Assembly (NCBI GenBank): GCA_963698645.1
Contig: CAVORP010000001.1
Coordinates: 310,001-374,000 of the forward strand
DNA length: 64,000 nt
Reading direction: 5' to 3'
DNA from: Ovoidimarina sp963698645
GTDB taxonomy: Bacteria; Pseudomonadota; Alphaproteobacteria; Rhodobacterales; Rhodobacteraceae
In this document: in pieces, positions 9,326 to 16,119 of the stretch
How the letters are laid out: every line of letters begins with the position of its first letter
How positions within the stretch are numbered: position 1 is the stretch's first letter
Program-made: the position numbers and the translations under genes
The notes under the pieces: generated by a model
Told to the model about the DNA's origin: nothing
The model's database searches: none
The model's input: only the letters and a program-made list of their open reading frames with translations

Positions 9326-9656
9326 GGGTCTCCTCGCACTTCTACTTCTGTCCCGGCGTCAGCCGCTCTCAGCGACCTTTCGATCGTAAGTTAAAGGCTC
9401 GATAGCAGATGTGAAAACGAACGTCTATCATTTTGAAATCGCTTAATTTTCCTGTAAATAAATTACAATACGCCAATGCGGGATGTAAACTTATCAACTG
9501 GAAGAAAGATTCCACACAAGTTTCCAGTCACTTAAATGTTAATCGTTCGGCCGTCATTTTGAGCGTTCTGCCAACCGAACCGCGACAAGGCCAGGCCCCT
9601 CTTTGCGAGAAAGTTGCGCATTGTCCTGCGACCCGGCCGGTCGGAGCGGCCGAAAC
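9326..9656. other. AT-rich intergenic region upstream of acs
   Basis: No convincing gene on either strand. The stretch at about 9400-9560 is clearly richer in A and T than its surroundings and lies upstream of acs, so it is the likely acs promoter region. I could not fix a -35/-10 pair with normal spacing. Confidence 0.5.
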
Positions 9657-9733
9657 TGGCGATCCCACGAGGACTCGAACCCCGAACCTGCTGATTAGAA
9701 GTCAGCTGCTCTATCCAGTTGAGCTATGGGACC
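9657..9733 (-). tRNA. tRNA-Arg (anticodon UCU)
   Basis: Read on the minus strand, the sequence folds as a full cloverleaf: a 7-bp acceptor stem GGTCCCA/TGGGATC with one G-U pair, D-arm GCTC...GAGC, anticodon stem GCTGA/TCAGC around the loop CTTCTAA (anticodon TCT, reading AGA), T-arm with GGTTCGAGTCC, discriminator G and an encoded CCA. It is 77 nt long. It lies downstream of the glycosyltransferase gene. No integrase gene or att-like duplication is seen next to it. Confidence 0.95.
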
Positions 9734-9783
9734 GCACGTCCTTTTGTGTGCGTCTGGGCCCGCTTGTCAACATGGGCAGGACG

Positions 9784-10650
9784 TTACGCGCCCTCTATCG
9801 CGACCCAGGACGCGGGAAGAATATCCGGGTTGGAAGCCGACGGATCCGCAAACCAGCGCCGGGGCGCCACCACGATCTTGTCCGGGCTCGGGTTCATCCA
9901 GCCGCCCCACCATGAAAATGTGGAATTGGCGATGACGTTGTGCCGGCAAGCGGCCATGAGCCTGAGATCCTCGTAGTGCCTTTCGGGACCGTTATGATCG
10001 AAGACCCGGACTGGGCGGCCCAATGCAAGATTCTCCCGCGCCCAGTCCGGATCGTCGGAAAAGACGAAAACCGAGAGTTCCGTGCCAAGCCGCGCATCCA
10101 GCAGATCCAGCGCGGCCCGATAATAGGAGGCATCGCAGGTTCCGTGCATGCGCGCGCCTTTGGCATCGTTCACGTAATCTCCACGCCGGACATGCAGCGA
10201 CACAGGCATCCCCGCAGCCCCGATCTCCTCCAGCGCCGCCGCATTGGCCGGGCCGGGCGGCGTCACGATACGCAGGTCCTTGCGGATCGCATCGATCTGA
10301 TCAGAAAAATACCTCTCGGATTGGAAGTACCCGTGCAGATAGGTATCGTCCGGTGCCTGAAATACCGCCTGCTTGAAGCCCAGACCCCGCTCCCGGCAAA
10401 ATTTCGGGCGCCCCCCGCCATAACGCCAGATCGCATAGGCCAAAGGCCGGGTCTTGTCCGGCGGAAGATCGACATCATCACGATACTCTATCCCGAAATG
10501 ATGCAGCGCCGGCCGGAAATGCGCCGGCGCCCTGCCCGCCGCGCGCATGTCGAGCACAAGCTCGACCCCAAGACGCAGCGCCAAAGCGCGGCCCGCCGCA
10601 TATTGAAAGAGCTGGTTGCCCAAGCCGCCCAGAAGGCGCGCATAGATCAT
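9784..10650 (-). CDS. Family 11 glycosyltransferase (alpha-1,2-fucosyltransferase-like)
   Basis: A 288-residue cytosolic glycosyltransferase. The N-terminus LLGGLGNQLFQYAAGRALA is the typical start of GT11 enzymes; the donor-binding motif VSLHVRRGDYV (about residues 150-160) and the C-terminal NSTFSWWGGWMN are the other family hallmarks. GT11 enzymes transfer fucose to galactose-containing surface glycans, but whether fucose is the donor here is inferred from the family only. It stands alone, with no neighbouring polysaccharide genes, between the tRNA-Arg and the NDUFS4-like gene. Confidence 0.88.
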   Translation of the reverse strand: MIYARLLGGLGNQLFQYAAGRALALRLGVELVLDMRAAGRAPAHFRPALHHFGIEYRDDVDLPPDKTRPLAYAIWRYGGGRPKFCRERGLGFKQAVFQAPDDTYLHGYFQSERYFSDQIDAIRKDLRIVTPPGPANAAALEEIGAAGMPVSLHVRRGDYVNDAKGARMHGTCDASYYRAALDLLDARLGTELSVFVFSDDPDWARENLALGRPVRVFDHNGPERHYEDLRLMAACRHNVIANSTFSWWGGWMNPSPDKIVVAPRRWFADPSASNPDILPASWVAIEGA

Positions 10651-10705
10651 CTCGCACCTGCGCGGTTTCGGCAGTCGATGTCAGGAGTATTTGAAACGCG
10701 GCGCG

Positions 10706-11017
10706 TCAGTGCGTCCAGGCCCCGCGCCGATCCGTCGCGAAATTCTCGCCATAGCCGCGCGGGCGGATATTCGGCTTGCGGGATTTCGGCTCCTGCACGA
10801 TCGCCTCAATTCCGTGATCTTTTGCATAGTCCACCGCGGCCTCTTTGGTATCGAAGCGAAGCCGCACCTGCGCCTGTGTGTCCGATGAACTGGTCCAGCC
10901 CATCAGAGGATCCACCGACCGCGCCTCGGCAGGGGCGAACTCAAGCACCCAGTTATGGGTCTTTGCCATACCGGACTGCATCGCGGTCTTGGCCGGTTGA
11001 TAGATACGCGCACGCAT
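10706..11017 (-). CDS. NDUFS4-like accessory subunit of respiratory complex I
   Basis: A 103-residue protein of the ETC complex I subunit family, the bacterial counterpart of the mitochondrial 18-kDa NDUFS4 subunit found in alphaproteobacteria. Characteristic stretches are ARIYQPAKTAMQSG, WVLEFAP, DPLMGWTSSSDT, VRLRFDTKEAAVDYA and the C-terminal PKSRKPNIRPRGYGENFA. The ATG at 11017 follows a GGAGAGG ribosome site; a start 13 codons upstream lacks one. The protein should sit on the cytoplasmic arm of NADH dehydrogenase. It is divergent from uvrB across 162 bp holding a long palindrome. The rest of the nuo operon is not in this window. Confidence 0.88.
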   Translation of the reverse strand: MRARIYQPAKTAMQSGMAKTHNWVLEFAPAEARSVDPLMGWTSSSDTQAQVRLRFDTKEAAVDYAKDHGIEAIVQEPKSRKPNIRPRGYGENFATDRRGAWTH

Positions 11018-11089
11018 GACGAACCTCTCCGCTTGGGTCTTTGTCCTTATTGCCATAACCGTGCCTCACCGCAAGTCCCGGGGCAAAAG

Positions 11090-11126
11090 ACCCCGGCTCC
11101 TGACACTTCCTGTCAGGAGCCGGGGT
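11090..11126. repeat. 16-bp perfect inverted repeat between divergent genes
   Basis: The arms at 11090-11105 and 11111-11126 (ACCCCGGCTCCTGACA and its complement) pair perfectly around the 5-base loop CTTCC. It looks like a terminator stem, but it lies between two genes that diverge, ahead of both uvrB and the NDUFS4-like gene, and has no T-run on either side. It could be an operator, a remnant terminator or a protective structure. Confidence 0.85.
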
Positions 11127-11179
11127 TGAACCGGGACGAAAAGAGAACAATTCTTAGGGTCAACAGCCCGAGGACACCC

Positions 11180-13372
11180 ATGCACAATAACTCGCCCGAG
11201 CAGATGCCGGTGATGCACGCCCCTGCCCCGCCCGTCAGCGGACGGGACAAGCTCGAGGGCGGCAAGGCATTTGTCATGCATACCGAGTTCGAGCCGGCAG
11301 GTGATCAGCCGACGGCCATCGCGGAACTGGCGCAGGGCATCCTGTCCGGCGAGCGCGATCAGGTGCTGCTGGGCGCGACCGGCACCGGCAAGACCTATAC
11401 GATGGCAAAGCTGATAGAACAGACCCAACGCCCCGCCATCATCCTTGCCCCGAACAAGACACTTGCCGCGCAGCTCTATGGCGAGTTCAAGGGCTTCTTC
11501 CCCGACAATGCCGTCGAATATTTCGTGAGCTATTACGACTACTATCAGCCCGAGGCCTATGTGGCGCGGTCCGACACCTATATCGAGAAGGAATCGCAGA
11601 TCAACGAACAGATCGACCGGATGCGCCACTCGGCCACCCGGGCGCTGCTGGAACGCGACGACGTCATCATCGTGGCTTCAGTCTCCTGCATCTACGGCAT
11701 CGGATCGGTCGAAACCTACGGCGCGATGACGCAGGATCTTCATCAGGGCCGCGACTATGATCAGCGACAGGTCATGGCCGATCTGGTGGCGCAGCAATAT
11801 CGCCGCAACGACCAGGCGTTTCAGCGCGGCAGTTTCCGGGTCCGCGGGGACGTTCTGGAAATCTGGCCCGCCCACCTCGACACCCGGGCATGGCGGCTGT
11901 CGTTTTTCGGCAACGAGCTGGAGGCGATCACCGAGTTTGATCCGCTGACGGGCGAAAAGACCGATACGTTCGAACGCGTCCGAATCTACGCGAACTCGCA
12001 TTATGTGACCCCGCGCCCGACCCTGAACGAGGCGATCAAGGGAATCAAACTCGAGCTGAAACAGCGTCTCGAACAACTTGTCGGCGAAGGCAAACTGCTG
12101 GAAGCCCAGCGGCTCGAGCAGCGCACGAATTTCGACCTCGAGATGATGGAGGCGACCGGCGCCTGCAACGGGATCGAGAACTATTCGCGCTACCTCACGG
12201 GACGCGCGCCGGGCGAACCGCCGCCGACACTCTTCGAATTCATCCCCGACAATGCCATTGTCTTCGCCGATGAATCCCATGTCTCGGTCCCCCAGATCGG
12301 CGGCATGTACCGGGGCGACTACCGGCGCAAGTTCACGCTCGCCGAACATGGCTTCCGACTGCCGTCCTGCACCGACAACCGGCCCCTCAAGTTCGAGGAA
12401 TGGGACGCCATGCGCCCGCAGTCGGTCTTCGTCTCGGCGACACCGGCCGCATGGGAACTGGAGCAGACCGGTGGCGTCTTCACCGAACAGGTCATCCGCC
12501 CCACCGGCCTGGTCGACCCCACGGTCGAGATCCGGCCCGTCGAGATGCAGGTCGACGATCTTCTGGACGAGGTGCGCCGCGTCTCGCAGGCGGGCTACCG
12601 GACGCTCGTAACCACGCTCACGAAACGCATGGCCGAGGACCTGACCGAATATCTCCACGAACAGGGCATCCGCGTGCGCTACATGCATTCCGACATCGAC
12701 ACGCTCGAACGGATCGAGATCCTGCGCGATCTGCGTCTTGGCGCGTTCGACGTACTGATCGGCATCAATCTCCTGCGCGAGGGGCTCGATATTCCGGAAT
12801 GCGGTCTGGTGGCCATTCTGGACGCTGACAAGGAGGGTTTCCTGCGTTCGGAAACCTCGCTGATCCAGACGATAGGACGGGCCGCACGAAACGCCGAAGG
12901 CCGGGTCATCATGTATGCCGACCGGATCACCGGCTCGATGGAACGCGCCCTGCGCGAAACCGACCGCCGCCGCGAAAAACAGGTCGCCTATAATCTCGAA
13001 CACGGGATCACGCCGGAAACGATCAAGAAGAACATCGATGACGTGCTCTCGGGCCTCTACAAGCGCGACGTCGACTTGAACCGCGTCACCGCGACGATCG
13101 ACAAGGCCCATGGCGGAAATCTCCAGTCGGTCCTCGATGGCCTGCGCACGGATATGCGCAAGGCCGCAGAAAATCTCGAATTCGAGGAGGCCGCCCGCCT
13201 GCGGGACGAGTTGAAACGCCTCGAAGCGGTGGAGCTCGCGATCGCCGACGATCCCCTGGCGCGTCAGTCGGCGGTCGAGGCCGCAGGCGAAGCTGCAGTC
13301 AAGTCTTCGGGCCGGTCTACCGCGGGCCGGGCGGGGCAAAGGGGCGGCAACGTGAAACGGCGAGGTCGCTAA
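11180..13372 (+). CDS. uvrB: Excinuclease ABC subunit B
   Basis: UvrB is the damage-verifying helicase-like subunit of nucleotide excision repair; it loads with UvrA and recruits UvrC. The protein has 730 residues, longer than the roughly 670 of E. coli because of extensions at both ends. Visible are the Walker A motif GATGTGKTYTMAK, the beta-hairpin region YYDYYQPEAY, helicase motifs FADESHVSVPQ and SATPAAWELEQ, LREGLDIPE, QTIGRAARN, and a C-terminal UVR domain with NLEFEEAARLRDELKRLE that contacts UvrC. The ATG at 11180 is preceded by AGGA. No exact alphaproteobacterial SOS box (GAAC-N7-GAAC or GTTC-N7-GTTC) was found upstream. Confidence 0.97.
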   Translation: MHNNSPEQMPVMHAPAPPVSGRDKLEGGKAFVMHTEFEPAGDQPTAIAELAQGILSGERDQVLLGATGTGKTYTMAKLIEQTQRPAIILAPNKTLAAQLYGEFKGFFPDNAVEYFVSYYDYYQPEAYVARSDTYIEKESQINEQIDRMRHSATRALLERDDVIIVASVSCIYGIGSVETYGAMTQDLHQGRDYDQRQVMADLVAQQYRRNDQAFQRGSFRVRGDVLEIWPAHLDTRAWRLSFFGNELEAITEFDPLTGEKTDTFERVRIYANSHYVTPRPTLNEAIKGIKLELKQRLEQLVGEGKLLEAQRLEQRTNFDLEMMEATGACNGIENYSRYLTGRAPGEPPPTLFEFIPDNAIVFADESHVSVPQIGGMYRGDYRRKFTLAEHGFRLPSCTDNRPLKFEEWDAMRPQSVFVSATPAAWELEQTGGVFTEQVIRPTGLVDPTVEIRPVEMQVDDLLDEVRRVSQAGYRTLVTTLTKRMAEDLTEYLHEQGIRVRYMHSDIDTLERIEILRDLRLGAFDVLIGINLLREGLDIPECGLVAILDADKEGFLRSETSLIQTIGRAARNAEGRVIMYADRITGSMERALRETDRRREKQVAYNLEHGITPETIKKNIDDVLSGLYKRDVDLNRVTATIDKAHGGNLQSVLDGLRTDMRKAAENLEFEEAARLRDELKRLEAVELAIADDPLARQSAVEAAGEAAVKSSGRSTAGRAGQRGGNVKRRGR

Positions 13373-13470
13373 ACCCGTTCTCCCCCACGGAAAAAGACTT
13401 TTGCCACCTGGGCTTCCGCCTGCTAAAATCACCGGACCCCGTCACAGGAGCAAGCAGTACGGAGGTTCCT

Positions 13471-13809
13471 ATGGTACCGATTGTTGTCGGCTACTCCTTT
13501 TGCTTTGCCTGTGCTCTGGCGGTCATCCTTGGCGACTATTACATCAAACGAGCGGCCGACGATCTGCTCGGTCTTTCTTCATCCCTCTTCATCAGTGGGG
13601 CCATGCTTTATGCGATTTCCGCAGGAATGTGGTATTTCGCGATGCAGCAGGTGACGCTGGCCCAGGCCGGGGTCGCCTATTCGATGTTGACGCTGGTCGC
13701 ACTCTGCGTGATGGGCGCCGTCTTCTTTGACGAGCCTCTTCAATCCCGCGAAATCCTCGGGATCGGCCTCGCGCTTCTCTCGATGGGGTTGATGACGCGG
13801 GTGATCTGA
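13471..13809 (+). CDS. Small four-helix membrane protein, DMT/SMR-like
   Basis: A 112-residue protein that is nearly all membrane: four hydrophobic segments at about 3-25, 38-58, 62-85 and 92-111. Size and layout resemble small multidrug resistance transporters or half of an EamA transporter (AGVAYSMLTLVALCVMGAVFFDEPL), but the conserved Glu in the first helix of SMR pumps is not present (FCFACALAVILGDYYIK has Asp). It has a strong GGAGG ribosome site 6 bases before the ATG. Function unknown; it could act as a homodimeric exporter. Confidence 0.7.
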   Translation: MVPIVVGYSFCFACALAVILGDYYIKRAADDLLGLSSSLFISGAMLYAISAGMWYFAMQQVTLAQAGVAYSMLTLVALCVMGAVFFDEPLQSREILGIGLALLSMGLMTRVI

Positions 13810-13855
13810 ACCCGCCACTCTTGCCCAAATGCCCAAACCTCCTACCTCCGTTCGT

Positions 13856-14275
13856 ATGAGGTTATTGATCATCCTTACCCTGCTCGCCTCGCCCGCCTCG
13901 GCGTGGGAGTTCTCGTCGCGCCCGATCTGTACGCTGACCCATGAAACCCCGGAGGTCGCGGTCAAGGTCACCTTCGACCCGCGCATCGGCGAATACGCGA
14001 TCGCGCTGACGCGAAGTGCGGGGTGGCCTGCCTTCCCGCTCTTCGCGATGCGGTTCGACGGCCCGCGCGGCCTGACGATATCGACCAGCCGCCACATGCT
14101 CGACGGTGGCACGCTCACGGTAACAGACCGCGGATTCGGCAATGTCTTGAACGGCCTCGAATTCAACGAAACCGTGCTGGCCATGACGGGCGAAGACGCT
14201 GTTACGATCCCGCTTTCGGGCGCCGCTCCGGCGGTTCGGGAGTTTCGCGCCTGCGCCACTGCCCCAACAGCCTGA
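13856..14275 (+). CDS. Hypothetical exported protein
   Basis: About 139 residues with a signal peptide (MRLLIILTLLASPASA, probable cleavage after ASA) and a mature domain dominated by alternating polar and hydrophobic residues, as in a small beta-sandwich. Two Cys (ICTLTHE and RACATAP) could form a disulfide in the periplasm. I recognise no family with confidence. An in-frame ATG nine codons upstream is possible, but the later one puts the signal peptide at the very start. It lies 46 bp after the small membrane protein gene on the same strand. Confidence 0.65.
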   Translation: MRLLIILTLLASPASAWEFSSRPICTLTHETPEVAVKVTFDPRIGEYAIALTRSAGWPAFPLFAMRFDGPRGLTISTSRHMLDGGTLTVTDRGFGNVLNGLEFNETVLAMTGEDAVTIPLSGAAPAVREFRACATAPTA

Positions 14276-14416
14276 CCCGGTGCATGACGATATTTCGCGT
14301 CACGCCTTGAAAGCCGCCGATCCCATCCCAATTCTGCGTTATCCGGGCGATGAGGCTCCGCCCGGAGGCCGCAAGGATGACCCCCAGGGCGACCTCCTCG
14401 ATCTTCGGAAAACAAA

Positions 14417-14671
14417 ATGCGCCTGTTGATTGCCGCGACGCTCCTTGCCGTCGCCACTCCCGTTCTCGCAGATGAAACCACGGGCGAGGTTCTCGCCTAT
14501 GACCGTGTCGACCATATCCTTGTCCTCGCCGACAAGACCGTCTGGGAACTCCCCGCAACACTCGAATTGCCGATCGACCTCGCCAAGGGCGACCGGATCC
14601 ATATCGACTTCACCGAAGAAGGCGATGCGGGGATCGTTTCGGTCGAAAAGATAGTCCGCGTCGAAGGCTGA
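14417..14671 (+). CDS. Small periplasmic protein, DUF1344-like
   Basis: An 84-residue protein: a signal peptide (MRLLIAATLLAVATPVLA) followed by a compact domain of about 65 residues, GEVLAYDRVDHILVLADKTV and ELPIDLAKGDRIHIDFTEEG, like DUF1344 and other small OB-like periplasmic domains. The pattern of a short strand, a turn with Asp/Lys and the KGDRI turn supports this loosely. Function is unknown. No ribosome site stands out. It is followed by 198 bp that carries the CtrA-type boxes of the next gene. Confidence 0.65.
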   Translation: MRLLIAATLLAVATPVLADETTGEVLAYDRVDHILVLADKTVWELPATLELPIDLAKGDRIHIDFTEEGDAGIVSVEKIVRVEG

Positions 14672-14802
14672 GACCCGGACCGGGCGGGCAGCCAACGCCG
14701 CTGCCCGCAATCTCGCAAAACCGGATGCCTGACCGGCTCCGGTGCTGCGATCGTTTCCAAATGAGCCCACCTCCAACTCGTCGGTCTTCCTCTGCATGCG
14801 CG

Positions 14803-14828
14803 TTAACCAAACGTTAACGGTTCGTTAA
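14803..14828 (+). promoter_or_regulatory. Three overlapping CtrA-type boxes (TTAA-N7-TTAA-N7-TTAA)
   Basis: TTAA occurs at 14803, 14814 and 14825, each within a GTTAAC hexamer and separated by exactly 7 bases, so the centre copy serves in two boxes. TTAA-N7-TTAA is the known consensus of the alphaproteobacterial master regulator CtrA. The last copy ends 41 bp before the ATG at 14870, a suitable place for control of that gene. The match is exact; binding is inferred. Confidence 0.7.
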
Positions 14829-14869
14829 CCAACGTCGTCCAACGTTTGGGTCGACCGAGGGGCCGTTCA

Positions 14870-15550
14870 ATGCGCGCCATTCTGATTGCAGGGTCCATGA
14901 TCCTGCTTCTTTCTGTTCCTGCCAACGCAGGCCCCTGGCCTCGCGAGGAAGGCAAGGTATTCCTGTCCTTCAGCTACGAAACGACGACCGATCTCAACGG
15001 GATGGCCCTGCTCGATTTCGATCACGCCGCATCGGTCTACGGAGAATACGGGCTGACCCCCAGACTGACGTTCGGGATCGATCTCTTTCGAAACCTGTCC
15101 GCATCCGAACAGACCTCGATCCTGTTCCTGCGGCGCGCGCTCGCGCGCTCCGACGCGACCCATCAATTCGCAATCTCCCTCGGCCTCGGAACCACCGACG
15201 CGGGCGCGGCATCGCAATCGCTCGCCATGCTCGGGTTTTCCTGGGGGCGGGGCATTTCGACGGGCTGGGGCGCGGGTTGGACCACGGTCGACGCACAGGC
15301 GCGGCTGACCTCGTCCGGCGATACGCAGGGAAAGATCGACGCAACACTCGGCATCTCGCCCACGGAAGACTGGAAATTCATCGGTCAGTTGCAACTTGAC
15401 GCCGCATCGGGAACCGACACCACGGCACGACTTCAGACAACCGCCGTACGCCGCCTCTCTTCGAACTTGAACCTCGAATTCGGCCTGCTTTACGGCCTTC
15501 ACAACGACAGCACCGCAGGGCTGAAATCAGGTCTTTGGCTGGATTTCTGA
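14870..15550 (+). CDS. Predicted outer-membrane beta-barrel-like protein
   Basis: A 226-residue exported protein: signal peptide MRAILIAGSMILLLSVPANA, then alternating hydrophobic and polar strands rich in Gly, Ser and Thr with aromatic ends (KVFLSFSYETTTDL, SVYGEYGLTPRLTFGIDLF, LNLEFGLLYGLHND), ending in Phe (SGLWLDF), the usual terminal signal for Bam-dependent barrels. Family not recognised. A GAGGGG ribosome site precedes the ATG. Three exact CtrA-type boxes lie just upstream, so expression tied to the cell cycle, motility or population state is likely. The gene stands alone on its strand after the small periplasmic protein genes. Confidence 0.7.
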   Translation: MRAILIAGSMILLLSVPANAGPWPREEGKVFLSFSYETTTDLNGMALLDFDHAASVYGEYGLTPRLTFGIDLFRNLSASEQTSILFLRRALARSDATHQFAISLGLGTTDAGAASQSLAMLGFSWGRGISTGWGAGWTTVDAQARLTSSGDTQGKIDATLGISPTEDWKFIGQLQLDAASGTDTTARLQTTAVRRLSSNLNLEFGLLYGLHNDSTAGLKSGLWLDF

Positions 15551-15618
15551 CCGGACAGGATGGCTTGACCCGCCTCGCCCGAAACGCGACGTTTCGGAAC
15601 GAAGGAGACCCCGCGCCC

Positions 15619-16119
15619 ATGCCCGAGACCTCGCCCATCCGCCCTACGGATCAAATGGCCCGCACACGTGCGCGGGATCTGATCGACACGGCCCGCTTCG
15701 GGTCCCTCGGAGTGATCGACCCGGAAACGGGCGCACCCATGGTCTCGCGCATCGCTGTTGGCACGACCCCAGACGGGGCGCCCGTCATGCTCGTCTCCGA
15801 CCTCTCGAACCACACCAAGGCGCTGAAGGCCAATCCTGCCTGCTCACTCCTGGTAGGCGAGCCTCAGGATCGCGGTGATCCGCTGACCCATCCAAGGCTC
15901 ACCTTGCAGGGCACCGTCAGATTCCTGAGAAACGGAGACGCGGGCCACGCAGAATTGCGCGCCCGCTACCTCGAAAGCCATCCGAAGTCGAAACTCTATA
16001 TCGATTTCGCGGATTTCTCCTTCGCCTGCATGACCGTCACCATCGCGTATCTGAACGGCGGGTTCGGCAAGGCCTTTGTTCTGACGCCCAAAGACCTCGC
16101 CGCTCCGTCCGACCGCTAG
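15619..16119 (+). CDS. Pyridoxamine 5'-phosphate oxidase-like (HugZ-type) flavin/heme-binding protein
   Basis: A 166-residue split-barrel protein. The stretches ARDLIDTARFGSLGVIDPETGAP, LVSDLSNHTKALKANPACSLL and HPRLTLQGTV are typical of the PNPOx-like family that includes HugZ-type heme oxygenases and FMN-binding stress proteins. It lacks the C-terminal DUF2470 domain of full-length HugZ, so heme degradation is only one possibility; binding of FMN or F420-like cofactors is the alternative. An AAGGAGA ribosome site supports the ATG chosen. The stop overlaps the convergent beta-helix gene by 4 bp. Confidence 0.8.
   Translation: MPETSPIRPTDQMARTRARDLIDTARFGSLGVIDPETGAPMVSRIAVGTTPDGAPVMLVSDLSNHTKALKANPACSLLVGEPQDRGDPLTHPRLTLQGTVRFLRNGDAGHAELRARYLESHPKSKLYIDFADFSFACMTVTIAYLNGGFGKAFVLTPKDLAAPSDR

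Noticed and set aside
9657..9733. tRNA-Arg as an integration site of a genomic island
   Set aside because: No integrase, no duplicated tRNA 3' end and no change in composition on the glycosyltransferase side apart from a short AT-rich acs upstream region.
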